NCBI GenBank assembly: GCA_964293155.1 | Contig: CAXYYA010000007.1 | Coordinates: 31,721 to 95,720, forward strand | Reading direction: 5' to 3' | From: JAQVEB01 sp028698105 | GTDB taxonomy: Bacteria; Bacteroidota; Bacteroidia; Bacteroidales; Dysgonomonadaceae | DNA: 64,000 nucleotides | Shown here: in pieces, positions 9,837 to 18,342 of the stretch | Numbering within the stretch: position 1 is the first letter of the stretch | Layout: each line of letters begins with the position of its first letter | Notes under the pieces: generated by a model | The model's database searches: none | What the model was told of the DNA's origin: nothing | Seen by the model: only the letters and a program-made list of their open reading frames with translations | Translations under genes and position numbers: made by a program

Positions 9837-11621
9837 TTATATTTTTGGTATTCGCTCGCAAACCATTCCGATAAGGAAGAACGATTTGAATTTAATTTCT
9901 TCCCTGTTCATCGCATACGAAAGGGTGAGCGGATTTGTGTTTTGAACCGCAAAGCTTTTGTTTAATATTTGGTAACCGTCAATTCTGGCTTCGAGGTCGT
10001 AATTTCCGACAGGAACCGAAGCCGATATCTGGCCGTTTTCGTCGGTTTCAATTTCTATAACCCGGTTGTTGTCTTTCCCTTTTATGGAAAGGGCACATTT
10101 ATAAATCCCTTTTCGCGAATTACTGTCTGTAATATTGAAAAAAATTCTGGCTACCGTGGAAGGGACTTTCACATCAATTTTGGCAAAAATGTCGCCTCTT
10201 TTAAACGCCAGTTGCGAGGCCACTAATTTCTTTTCGCGCAATTGGCCTACCGTAACCGGCTGATTTTCCTTGCGTTCAAATATTTTATTCCGCAACAGAA
10301 TATTCCGGGTTAAGGGTATTTTTATCGTGTTACCTCCAACGGTAATCCCTTCCTTAGCCTTTACCGGTTGCGAAACGGTTTCGGTTTCTTCGGCCTTGCG
10401 GATCATGTAGTTCATTTGATCCGATTTAATGATGTCTTTATTGGTGACCGTTTTCAGGAATTTTCGATTGGTGCTTTTGTTCACGAAAAGCTGTTGTTTC
10501 AAAATCATTGGCCCAAAATGAATGATCTGATCCTGGCTGTTTACCTGTGATTCTGAAACTGCATCGTTTAGGTTGATTTTGAGGTTCTTGATCAGGAGCA
10601 TAGTTTTTGGGAATGCGGGCAGTTTGAAATCCGTCGAAACCGTTTCTCCATCCGAAATCGGTTGCGATTCCTTCCATTGAAAATAACCGGAATTGAAAAT
10701 CTGTTTGTTGAACCAACCTCTCTTCAGGTGTACGAAAGCGTAATCGAATTCAATGCTGTCAATATATTTCTCGTCGTACTCAATATCCAGAATTTCTTCG
10801 GGCAAGTGGCGGGCATTGTTTTTTGCGGTCGCAAAAAGAGATTCAAGTTCGTTTTTATCGAGAAAAAGATACGTCCAACCCGATTCGTTTTCCATAAAAT
10901 CGTACGGGATGAAATTGATATCGTGAATAGCCGAAAGCGCAGTTACATCGGTTTTTTCGGCAGCATCGAAGTTGTTTTTTACCGATCGGAACAGGTCGAG
11001 AAATTTATCGGCTTCCGATAATTTATTGACGGCTTCAAGCGCTTCTTCAATCATCGTTTTATACCCTTTTATACCCCATTCGGCCAATGCCTGATCTTTT
11101 TTCGATTTCAACACCGCAAGCTGAGCAGTCCAGTTTTGCTTTTCTTCATCGGTGTCCAATTCGTCGAACAAAGCCAGATGTTCGGCAATCTTTTCGGTTT
11201 GCGCGACATACAAATTCATCTGCTTCTTGTAAGCTTTATACTCCGGCGTTTCTTTTCCGTTTGTGATCAGTTTCGGATAATCGGCATTAACTACGGCATC
11301 GAGACCCTGAGCCAATTCTTTCACCGTGGCGTAATTCAGTATTTCGCGATACGCGTCGAACAGCGTGTTATTGGGATTCAAATCCCAGTATTCATCGGAG
11401 TTGGGAATGGAGTTTAACTCATAAGAAACCTGCTGTTTCTTGAGTATGGAGTCGGGAACTTTTGAAAGATCGCCAATCAAACTTTGCGGCTTAAGCAACT
11501 GCAAATCATCCATTTCGTATAAACGGAGCGAAGGACATATTAAAACCAGATCGCCGGCCCGGGAGCTCTGCGAAAAATAAATATCTTTCAACTTTTGATA
11601 CAACGCGATATAGTACTTCAT
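9837..11621 (-). CDS. RGWFN-module protein B with C-terminal regulatory-like beta-sandwich (594 aa)
   Basis: I chose the ATG at 11621 (MKYYIALYQKL); an upstream in-frame ATG at 11672 adds 17 unlikely residues. No signal peptide is seen. The N-terminal half is charged and helical, with a coiled-coil-like stretch around residues 130-230. At about residue 295-360 there is a module 'FVHLKRGWFNKQIFNSGYF' followed by 'KTMLLIKNLKINLND', which also occurs in the upstream gene at 11692-13296. Residues about 495-575 resemble a carboxypeptidase-regulatory or PEGA-like beta-sandwich (TDENGQISASVPVGNYDLEA). The protein ends 'FLIGMVCERIPKI', matching the end motif of its neighbour. I do not recognise a characterised function. 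Confidence 0.75.
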   Translation of the reverse strand: MKYYIALYQKLKDIYFSQSSRAGDLVLICPSLRLYEMDDLQLLKPQSLIGDLSKVPDSILKKQQVSYELNSIPNSDEYWDLNPNNTLFDAYREILNYATVKELAQGLDAVVNADYPKLITNGKETPEYKAYKKQMNLYVAQTEKIAEHLALFDELDTDEEKQNWTAQLAVLKSKKDQALAEWGIKGYKTMIEEALEAVNKLSEADKFLDLFRSVKNNFDAAEKTDVTALSAIHDINFIPYDFMENESGWTYLFLDKNELESLFATAKNNARHLPEEILDIEYDEKYIDSIEFDYAFVHLKRGWFNKQIFNSGYFQWKESQPISDGETVSTDFKLPAFPKTMLLIKNLKINLNDAVSESQVNSQDQIIHFGPMILKQQLFVNKSTNRKFLKTVTNKDIIKSDQMNYMIRKAEETETVSQPVKAKEGITVGGNTIKIPLTRNILLRNKIFERKENQPVTVGQLREKKLVASQLAFKRGDIFAKIDVKVPSTVARIFFNITDSNSRKGIYKCALSIKGKDNNRVIEIETDENGQISASVPVGNYDLEARIDGYQILNKSFAVQNTNPLTLSYAMNREEIKFKSFFLIGMVCERIPKI

Positions 11622-11691
11622 CGGAATCCTGTTGTTTGAATGAAGGCGTGGATGCGCCTGATTGCACCACACGCCTTCGGGAGTTTATGAA

Positions 11692-13296
11692 TTATTCTGT
11701 TTTGCCATCCGTCCATTTTGTGATGGATGGGTTCGGATCGGGCGATTTGGGGATCACATGGCATTTGTAGCCGATGATATACGTGCAAGGCGAAAACAAC
11801 CCCTTGCCTTTGAATGAATAGTCGCTATGCGACTCCTGATGATCGTAACCATAACGGCCGCCGATCACAAAAGGACCAATTCCAATTCCACCGCCGGCAT
11901 TTACGGTATCTCTCGCAAACTCGTAGCTGCTTTTGCTGTCGCCAAAATTCATATACACGTCTTTGGCAATGATCAACTCGGTAACGATGGAAGGCATCAG
12001 TCCTTTTCCCTGTCCGTCGCTAATGATATCGCCGTTCAATACCTGCGGAGAGTTTTCGTGCAGTTTCCAGTATTTTGATTCTACGAACGCTTCGTTAAAC
12101 CAGCCGCGTTCAACGCGCACTTTCCCGATTTTAAACGAAATGGTGAGATTGCTCAGGTCAATGTTGGACTTCGTGCGTTGATGCGATCCACTGCCGCTTG
12201 CACCGATTGAGAATATTCCAAGGCTGAATCCCAGGGCTGCGCCCCATTTGTGAATGGTGTTTGAATAGTCGGAGTGCACTTCGCGCTCACTTAATGTGAG
12301 GGTGGGCCATTTTGATGCTTCTTTCAGTGCTCCGGCGGGAATGGGGATTGTGGGCGAGTAATTGGTGTAATCCAGAATACGGGTGCGCTGGCTGTTGCGG
12401 AATTCCGATTGCAACCGCTTTTTGATAACCAGCATGTGTTTTTCTTCAATTTCGCTCAGGTAGTTTTGGATGCGCTCCACGGCTTCTTTGTATCCGAGCG
12501 ATTGCCATGCCCGCAGGGCGGAATCTTCGCGTTTTTTCATGTTTTTGCCGTCAATGGAGAGCTGCGCCATGGCATCGGGGTCGCCGTTATCGGCCGCCGT
12601 TCTGATCTCATTGTTCTTGTCCACTACATCGTAGTATTTCATTTCGTACTCCACATATTTAGCGTACATGGGCGATACGAACGTATGAATGATCTCCGGC
12701 TGATTCATTTCGTCAATCGGCGCGGCTTCATCAAAATCGGGATTCTTTATTTTTTTGATCTTAAAGAGCTTATTCCGCATCTTGTCCAATTTCTTTTCAA
12801 CTTTCGGGTCCATTGGTGTGTCAACCACAACCGACCACTGCAACAAATCTTCGTAGATTTTGGATACCCGTTTCGAGGAATCGTTGAAAATAGTGATCTG
12901 CCGACCGTTTTTCCCTTCCACCATGGGTGGAATGCCGGAATTAACCGCATCCACCATCGCGGCGAATTGCTCCATTTGCAAATAACGTCGGAATTTGTTT
13001 TCGGCCAATAAGTTTTTGTAACCTTCCAAATCCACAACCGGATTTCCGTTTTTATCCAAAATGGGGTTTCCGTCCTTGTCGAGCTCCGGTTTCGGAGAAG
13101 GAGCAAAACCGAAAAGCCCTTTGAGTGCAAAATCGAAGGTGTCTTCCGTCAACACAATCCCCACGGGATCAAATGCAATAAAATCGTTTGGCCCGATGGA
13201 ATCGGGATCACCGCCGTTCGTAACGGTGTCATACACTTGCTTAAGCAGCATACTCATTAATGAGTTTGATCTGGCTTCTTCTGTTAATGTTGGCAT
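11692..13296 (-). CDS. RGWFN-module protein A (534 aa), function unknown
   Basis: The protein starts MPTLTEEARSNSLMSML and has no signal peptide. An early region contains a short Asp-rich repeat, 'DKDGNPILDKNGNPVVD'. The middle (about residues 130-330) is charged and helical. At about 385-455 it carries 'VRVERGWFNEAFVESKYW' followed by 'SIVTELIIAKDVYMNFGD', the same module seen in the next gene. A glycine-rich beta region (GGGIGIGPFVIGGRYGY) and the end motif 'YIIGYKCHVIPKSPDPNP' follow. The Gly-rich segment GAALGFSLGIFSIGASGSGS at about 350-370 could insert in or contact membrane. The two paralogues, a muramidase and exported partners in one operon suggest a shared assembly. Toxin-like pore formation is only one possibility. 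Confidence 0.75.
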   Translation of the reverse strand: MPTLTEEARSNSLMSMLLKQVYDTVTNGGDPDSIGPNDFIAFDPVGIVLTEDTFDFALKGLFGFAPSPKPELDKDGNPILDKNGNPVVDLEGYKNLLAENKFRRYLQMEQFAAMVDAVNSGIPPMVEGKNGRQITIFNDSSKRVSKIYEDLLQWSVVVDTPMDPKVEKKLDKMRNKLFKIKKIKNPDFDEAAPIDEMNQPEIIHTFVSPMYAKYVEYEMKYYDVVDKNNEIRTAADNGDPDAMAQLSIDGKNMKKREDSALRAWQSLGYKEAVERIQNYLSEIEEKHMLVIKKRLQSEFRNSQRTRILDYTNYSPTIPIPAGALKEASKWPTLTLSEREVHSDYSNTIHKWGAALGFSLGIFSIGASGSGSHQRTKSNIDLSNLTISFKIGKVRVERGWFNEAFVESKYWKLHENSPQVLNGDIISDGQGKGLMPSIVTELIIAKDVYMNFGDSKSSYEFARDTVNAGGGIGIGPFVIGGRYGYDHQESHSDYSFKGKGLFSPCTYIIGYKCHVIPKSPDPNPSITKWTDGKTE

Positions 13297-13401
13297 AATT
13301 TATTGATTTTTATTTGTTTTCGCATACTCTGTTCAGTTTTCTGCATCCCTGTTATTTTAATTGTTAAAAATTTATTCTGTGATAACCCATAGTGAGGAAA
13401 A

Positions 13402-13824
13402 TTATCTCTCTGTTCTTTTTTTCTCGTGTTCCATTTTTTCTTTGAGCGTTTTATCCGGAGTGAAAATGACACGCACTTCACGGATGTTATCCGATGTAAA
13501 TTGTTGGGGATGAGTTACTCCATCGCTTGAAACCGATAAACGGAATGTTCCGAAATCCTTCAATTTAATGCTGTATCCTTTTAGTAGATGATCCGCTGTT
13601 TCACGGAGCAAAACCTGGATGACTTTTGCAACATCTGTTTTGTTTATCTGTGTGTATTTTGCTGTTTTTTTGATTAAAGAAAGAGAACTTAGCGTGCCTT
13701 CATTTGTCAAAATGGCATACCATTTTTTAGGGCTGTTGCGCCTGGCAGGATTTCCTTTTTCAACTAATTTGTATCTCATACCGGTAGTGTTTAAGTTAAG
13801 TTTTTCAACGATAAAATGAGACAT
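13402..13824 (-). CDS. HU-like DNA-binding protein (140 aa)
   Basis: The start is taken at 13824 (MSHFIVEKLNLNTTGMRYKL); the longer frame to 13890 encodes an implausible extension. The sequence matches the Bacteroidota HU-related family: KWYAILTNEGTLSSLSLIKK, then 'KTDVAKVIQVLLRETADHL', then 'GYSIKLKDFGTFRLSVSS' and a final basic tail (KEKMEHEKKRTER). These proteins have the HU/IHF fold and are thought to bind DNA. It is the first gene of the minus-strand run and lies 105 bases before protein A. It may be a local regulator or nucleoid protein of the locus, or just a neighbour. A single HU-like gene at the head of such a cluster is common around Bacteroidota accessory loci. Confidence 0.85.
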   Translation of the reverse strand: MSHFIVEKLNLNTTGMRYKLVEKGNPARRNSPKKWYAILTNEGTLSSLSLIKKTAKYTQINKTDVAKVIQVLLRETADHLLKGYSIKLKDFGTFRLSVSSDGVTHPQQFTSDNIREVRVIFTPDKTLKEKMEHEKKRTER

Positions 13825-13980
13825 GCAGTAATCGTGACTTAAAACGGCATGTGTTAATTTCCCGTTAGAAATGAGGAAAAAACAGTACACAATGAAACAT
13901 TTTACGCGCTCGATTTCTCGATCGTAAAATTATTTCATTCAACAAAAAAATGGTTGTATTTATAACGCAAGTCTTTGTAG

Positions 13981-13988
13981 TATCTTTG
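13981..13988 (+). promoter_or_regulatory. Possible plus-strand -7 element (TATCTTTG)
   Basis: TATCTTTG matches the Bacteroidota -7 consensus TAnnTTTG. A TTG lies upstream at 13954-13956, but the spacer of 24 bases is longer than the usual 19-20. The only DNA downstream in this direction is the 3' end of the hybrid regulator on the other strand, so a transcript would be antisense or a small RNA. It could also be a chance match in AT-rich DNA. Confidence 0.25.
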
Positions 13989-14071
13989 CGTTAACTTTTT
14001 ATGTGATTTGTATTATATGTGCATCGGGATAAAGTAATCATCTGATATACAGACGAAAACAAATATAAATA

Positions 14072-16963
14072 TCACGCCGGCCTTCGCCGATATTGCGATG
14101 GCGTGAACCCCGTTTGTTTCTTAAAAGTGCGCGAGAAGTAAGCCAGATCGTAAAATCCACATTGATCGGCAACCTCGCTGATAGGAATATCTTCCTGCGC
14201 AAGCTTCTTCTTTGCTTTATTTATGCGCATTTTCAGAATATAGGAAGATGGGTTGTAGCCGGAAACGGCCGTCATTTTCCGGTTTAGTTGCGAAAGACTT
14301 AAGCAAAGCTTGTCGGCAAGCAGCGATGGAGAGAAATCGGAATTTTGCATTTCGCGGTAAACAATATCCGTAACGCGTTGCAGAAAATCCAAATTCACGT
14401 CTTTTTCCATCTTTTTCTCGCCTTTTAGCACGGAGCGAAGGTATTTTTCCTTCAGCAAACGCCGGCTCTCCAGTAATTTTTGAATGCGAATTAACAATTC
14501 ATCGGGATTAAACGGTTTCTTCAGAAACGCATCGGCACCGCATTCCAAGCCGGTGAGCTGATCTTCCGTTGCGGTTTTTGCCGTGAGGATGATAACGGGG
14601 ATGTGGTTCAACAACTCCGACGATTTGATGTCGCGACAAAGACTAAATCCATCTTTTAAGGGCATCATCACATCGGTAATGATCAGATCGGGGACAAGCT
14701 CCTGAGCCATATCCATTCCCTGTTGCCCGTCCTTTGCATGAACCAGCCGGTAACCAACCGGCAACAGGGCTTTGATGTACAGCACTACGTCGTTGTTGTC
14801 CTCAACAAGCAGAATAGTGGTTGCCATATCGGCATCCGGCAGTTCTTCCTGTTTCTCCAGCATACGATCGAGTTCCTGCAACTCTTTGTTTTTCGCAAAT
14901 TGAAACGATTTGAAAATTTCATCCATTTTCAGTACGGGAAAAACGGTTTCGACCTGCTGTTTTACAGGAAGAATAAGCGTGAAAACCGACCCTTCGCCAA
15001 CTTTACTCTCCGCGAAAATTTTGCCGTGCATTCTTTCCGCCAGTTGCTTTGCGTAATGCAGTCCGATTCCGCTCCCGATATTTGCGTCCAGATCGGAACA
15101 CTGATAAAAAGGCTCGAATATTCTTGCCAAATCTTCTTCCGATATCCCTTTCCCTGTATCCGTTACCTTTATGACCGCTTCTTTGTTTTTTCGGGCGGCA
15201 ACGGAAAGCGATATCTTACCACCGGCAGGAGTGTACTTTATGGCGTTCGATAAAAGATTTTGGATGATCTCATCCACATAATGCGGAACAAAGTCAATAT
15301 CAAGGACTTGCTCATCGGCATAAAAACTGAGGTTGATGTTTTTTTCCCGGGCATACAATTGGTATGCCTCTACAACCATTTGCAGATAAGCAGATATATT
15401 TCCGTTTTTCCATTCCGGGTCCTCAATGCCTGCTTCCATTTTCGCCATGTTCAGCATCCGGTTCACCAGTTGCAACAGATTATTACCCTGTCTTTCAATG
15501 GCATTGAGATACGACAACGACTCGGAATTCATGCTTGCTTTTTGCTTCCTTATGTGTGAGCTAAGTCCCAGAATAATCGTTAGCGGGGTGCGGAATTCGT
15601 GCGTTACGTTCGTAAAAAAATCCGAACGCATTTTATCGAGGTTTCTTAGTATCTTATTTCTTCTGGTGCGGAGCACGTATGCGTAAGCCAGTGCGGCCAA
15701 AAACATGATCATCAGGACAATGGTCACAACTGATGCGATGATGATTATCCGTTTCTCATGTTTCTGTACCAGATTCTGCGCGTTGAGTTGCTCTATGCGC
15801 AACGTGCTTTTCTCGCGTTCGTAATTCACCCGCATATCGAGCGCCTGATTGATCTTGCTCAAATTCTGGACGCTATCCTGATACATTTTGCTTCGCTTGA
15901 ACATATCAAGCGCTCCGGAGTAATTTCTCTGGTGTTCATATAATTGATACATCAAATTATACGCTTGCGCCAGTTGTTCGGGAGAATTAATTTTTTCGGC
16001 TTCCGTTTTTGCAAGAACAATATATTTTTGTGCGTCTCTGGTGTTATTTTTCAACAGATTGATCCTGCCGAGCGATAAACATGCGCCCAACCAGTGCCAC
16101 GTATCGGAGATATTTTCCATGATATCGTAAGCAGCGCGATACTCGTTCTCGGCCTTGTCATATTCTTTCTGTTGTTCATAAATTTCGCCGAAATGGATGT
16201 GACACAACCCCACTCCCAACTGCGATTTTGCTTTTATGTTTTGCGCCATGGAATATCCGTAATACAGCATCGCGGAATCGTTTTGATTCTTCGCTTGAAA
16301 AACTGCGCCGATATTCGCGTAATTAATCGCTTGTCCCAGCGCGCTTCCCAGCGCTTTTTCCTCGTCAAGAGCCTGCCGGAAATATTGCTCGGCTTCGTTA
16401 TAATTATTCAGCGAAAGATACACGTTTCCGATACCGTTCAGCGCCATTACTTTATTTTTTCGTCCCACGAACTGATCGTTTTGGGAATATAATTCAGCCA
16501 TATACAACGCCTGAAAATGATAATCGGTAGCTTCGGGAAACGCGCCTACACGTCTGAAATCGGTGCCCAGATGATTCAATAACTGCGTGATATTCAATGT
16601 ATCTTTTAGCCGTAAGGCTGCGTTCAATCCCTGTTGATGAAACGCGATGGCTTTTGAGAAATCGGAGTTCTCACGATAACGTTGTCCCAGTATTTTACAG
16701 GTGATGACAATGTTGATATCGTTTTTGTCTTTTTCGCTTTGGGCATGAATTTTCAGAATAGAATCGGTGGGGAAAGCGTAATCGGAAATTTTTTGCTCCA
16801 ACTCGTTGCGGGAATAATTATCGGTCGCACGGTGCACTTCTTGTTTACCGCAACTCATCGAGAACCATAAAAAAAAGAATATAAAACCCGCAGGGCATAT
16901 TGCGGTGAAAATATGCCTTCCGTTATTGACGCAATTGATTTTTCTATCGGGCTCCAACATCAT
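14072..16963 (-). CDS. Hybrid two-component regulator: TPR sensor, histidine kinase, REC, AraC HTH (963 aa)
   Basis: A one-piece Bacteroidota regulator. An N-terminal hydrophobic segment (AGFIFFFLWFSMSCG) could be a lipoprotein-like signal or anchor. It is followed by about seven TPR units (residues about 60-390, e.g. NNYNEAEQYFRQALDEEKA), a transmembrane helix at about 405-428, and the kinase. The phospho-acceptor H-box HEFRTPL lies near residue 455, and ATP-site G boxes are DTGKGISEEDL and GSGIGLHYAKQL. A receiver domain has Asp near 764 (LIITDVMMPLKDG). The last 100 residues are an AraC-type HTH (QCGFYDLAYFSRTFKKQTG). The TPR sensor replaces the usual beta-propeller of polysaccharide-utilisation regulators. 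No obvious target operon is adjacent on the same strand. Confidence 0.93.
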   Translation of the reverse strand: MMLEPDRKINCVNNGRHIFTAICPAGFIFFFLWFSMSCGKQEVHRATDNYSRNELEQKISDYAFPTDSILKIHAQSEKDKNDINIVITCKILGQRYRENSDFSKAIAFHQQGLNAALRLKDTLNITQLLNHLGTDFRRVGAFPEATDYHFQALYMAELYSQNDQFVGRKNKVMALNGIGNVYLSLNNYNEAEQYFRQALDEEKALGSALGQAINYANIGAVFQAKNQNDSAMLYYGYSMAQNIKAKSQLGVGLCHIHFGEIYEQQKEYDKAENEYRAAYDIMENISDTWHWLGACLSLGRINLLKNNTRDAQKYIVLAKTEAEKINSPEQLAQAYNLMYQLYEHQRNYSGALDMFKRSKMYQDSVQNLSKINQALDMRVNYEREKSTLRIEQLNAQNLVQKHEKRIIIIASVVTIVLMIMFLAALAYAYVLRTRRNKILRNLDKMRSDFFTNVTHEFRTPLTIILGLSSHIRKQKASMNSESLSYLNAIERQGNNLLQLVNRMLNMAKMEAGIEDPEWKNGNISAYLQMVVEAYQLYAREKNINLSFYADEQVLDIDFVPHYVDEIIQNLLSNAIKYTPAGGKISLSVAARKNKEAVIKVTDTGKGISEEDLARIFEPFYQCSDLDANIGSGIGLHYAKQLAERMHGKIFAESKVGEGSVFTLILPVKQQVETVFPVLKMDEIFKSFQFAKNKELQELDRMLEKQEELPDADMATTILLVEDNNDVVLYIKALLPVGYRLVHAKDGQQGMDMAQELVPDLIITDVMMPLKDGFSLCRDIKSSELLNHIPVIILTAKTATEDQLTGLECGADAFLKKPFNPDELLIRIQKLLESRRLLKEKYLRSVLKGEKKMEKDVNLDFLQRVTDIVYREMQNSDFSPSLLADKLCLSLSQLNRKMTAVSGYNPSSYILKMRINKAKKKLAQEDIPISEVADQCGFYDLAYFSRTFKKQTGFTPSQYRRRPA

Positions 16964-17105
16964 TTTGCTGTATCATGGAACTGATTCACAAGACAAAAAT
17001 AAGAAAAAAAAGGCAAAACCAACATATTTGGGACAATAATTCATCTTTGAGCGAGCGCTAACTATTTTTAAACCCCTACAACTCCGTTTGTAGCGACAAA
17101 AATTT

Positions 17106-17113
17106 TATCTTTG
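17106..17113 (+). promoter_or_regulatory. -7 promoter element upstream of tgt
   Basis: TATCTTTG fits the Bacteroidota -7 consensus TAnnTTTG, 30 bases before the chosen tgt start. The nearest TTTG (17087-17090) is only 15 bases upstream, shorter than the usual 19-20, so the -33 half is weak. Confidence 0.5.
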
Positions 17114-17142
17114 CGGTCTAAACAATAAGAAAACAAGAATCT

Positions 17143-18273
17143 TTGGATTTCCAACTGCAACATACCGATCCGAAATCGAACGCACGGGCAGGACTGATCA
17201 CTACCGACCACGGCCAGATAGAAACGCCCGTTTTTATGCCCGTGGGAACCGTGGGAAGTGTGAAGGCGGTGCACATGAGTGAACTAAAAGACGATATCGG
17301 CGCCCAGATCATCCTCGGCAACACTTATCATCTATACCTCCGGCCGGGATTGGAGATTTTGCAGCAAGCCGGTGGCTTGCACAAGTTTAACAGTTGGGAC
17401 AAACCGATATTGACCGACAGCGGTGGTTTTCAGGTGTTTTCGCTGGCCGAGAACCGGAAACTGACCGAAGCCGGCGCCGAATTCCGCTCGCACATTGACG
17501 GATCGAAACATTTTTTCTCGCCCGAAAAGGCGGTGGACATACAACGCATCATCGGCGCCGATATTATGATGGCGTTCGATGAATGCACGCCCGGCGATGC
17601 CGATTACGCATACGCGAAAAAATCGCTCGACCTTACCGAATTGTGGCTCGACCGCTGCATAACGCGTTTTAACGAAACAGAAGGTGCTTACGGTTACCGG
17701 CAGACGTTATTCCCTATCGTGCAAGGCTGCGTGTATCCCGATCTTCGTCGCCGTGCGGCGGAAAATGTGGCGGAGAAGGGCGCCGACGGAAACGCCATTG
17801 GCGGCCTGGCCGTGGGCGAACCCACGGAGAAAATGTACGAAATGGTGGAACTGGTAAACGAGATTTTGCCGAAAGACAAACCGCGCTATCTGATGGGCGT
17901 CGGCAAGCCGGAAAATCTGCTGGAAGCCATCGAGCGCGGCGTGGATATGTTCGATTGCATCATGCCCACGCGCAACGGCCGTAACGGACAGATTTTCACG
18001 AAAAACGGCGTGCTGAATATGCGCAACGAAAAATGGAAAAACGATTTTTCGCCTATTGAAGCTGACGGCGCTTCATTCGTGGATACACTGTACAGCAAAG
18101 CATATTTGCGGCATCTGATCAACGTGAACGAGATATTGGGGTTGCAAATCGCATCTGTACATAACCTTGCGTTTTATGTGTGGCTGGTGCAAGAGGCTCG
18201 AAAGCACATTATCGCGGGTGATTTTTCCGTATGGAAACCGAAGATGATCGAAAATGTTACCAGACGCTTGTAA
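17143..18273 (+). CDS. tgt: tRNA-guanine transglycosylase (queuosine synthesis), zinc-site-less variant
   Basis: Exchanges guanine-34 for preQ1 in Asp, Asn, His and Tyr tRNAs. TIM-barrel signatures are clear: ARAGLITTDHGQIETPVFMP, 'PILTDSGGFQVFSL' (catalytic Asp) and 'DCIMPTRNGRNGQIFT'. At 376 residues it has normal length. The initiation codon appears to be TTG at 17143: no ATG lies between it and the upstream in-frame stop at 17119, and the N-terminus aligns with the family there. The C-terminal zinc motif (CxCxxC..H) is absent; the region reads 'EADGASFVDTLYSKAYLRHL' with no cysteine. As I recall, Bacteroidota homologues share this loss. The permease gene follows after 69 bases and may be co-transcribed. 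Confidence 0.95.
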   Translation: MDFQLQHTDPKSNARAGLITTDHGQIETPVFMPVGTVGSVKAVHMSELKDDIGAQIILGNTYHLYLRPGLEILQQAGGLHKFNSWDKPILTDSGGFQVFSLAENRKLTEAGAEFRSHIDGSKHFFSPEKAVDIQRIIGADIMMAFDECTPGDADYAYAKKSLDLTELWLDRCITRFNETEGAYGYRQTLFPIVQGCVYPDLRRRAAENVAEKGADGNAIGGLAVGEPTEKMYEMVELVNEILPKDKPRYLMGVGKPENLLEAIERGVDMFDCIMPTRNGRNGQIFTKNGVLNMRNEKWKNDFSPIEADGASFVDTLYSKAYLRHLINVNEILGLQIASVHNLAFYVWLVQEARKHIIAGDFSVWKPKMIENVTRRL

Positions 18274-18342
18274 GAGCAAGGCAACTCGTGAAACAGCAGA
18301 TTCAGGCAACAATGAAAAGTGAATAGCCGAAATAATTAGAAA

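Noticed and set aside
12409..13011. 200-codon plus-strand frame opposite protein A
   Set aside because: A composition shadow of the minus-strand gene; hydrophobic Phe/Val/His mix typical of antisense frames.
1..13824. Idea that the left locus is a contractile injection system, prophage or type VI cluster
   Set aside because: No sheath, tube, baseplate, spike, AAA+ or capsid-type gene is present; only a muramidase and HU-like protein are shared with such loci.
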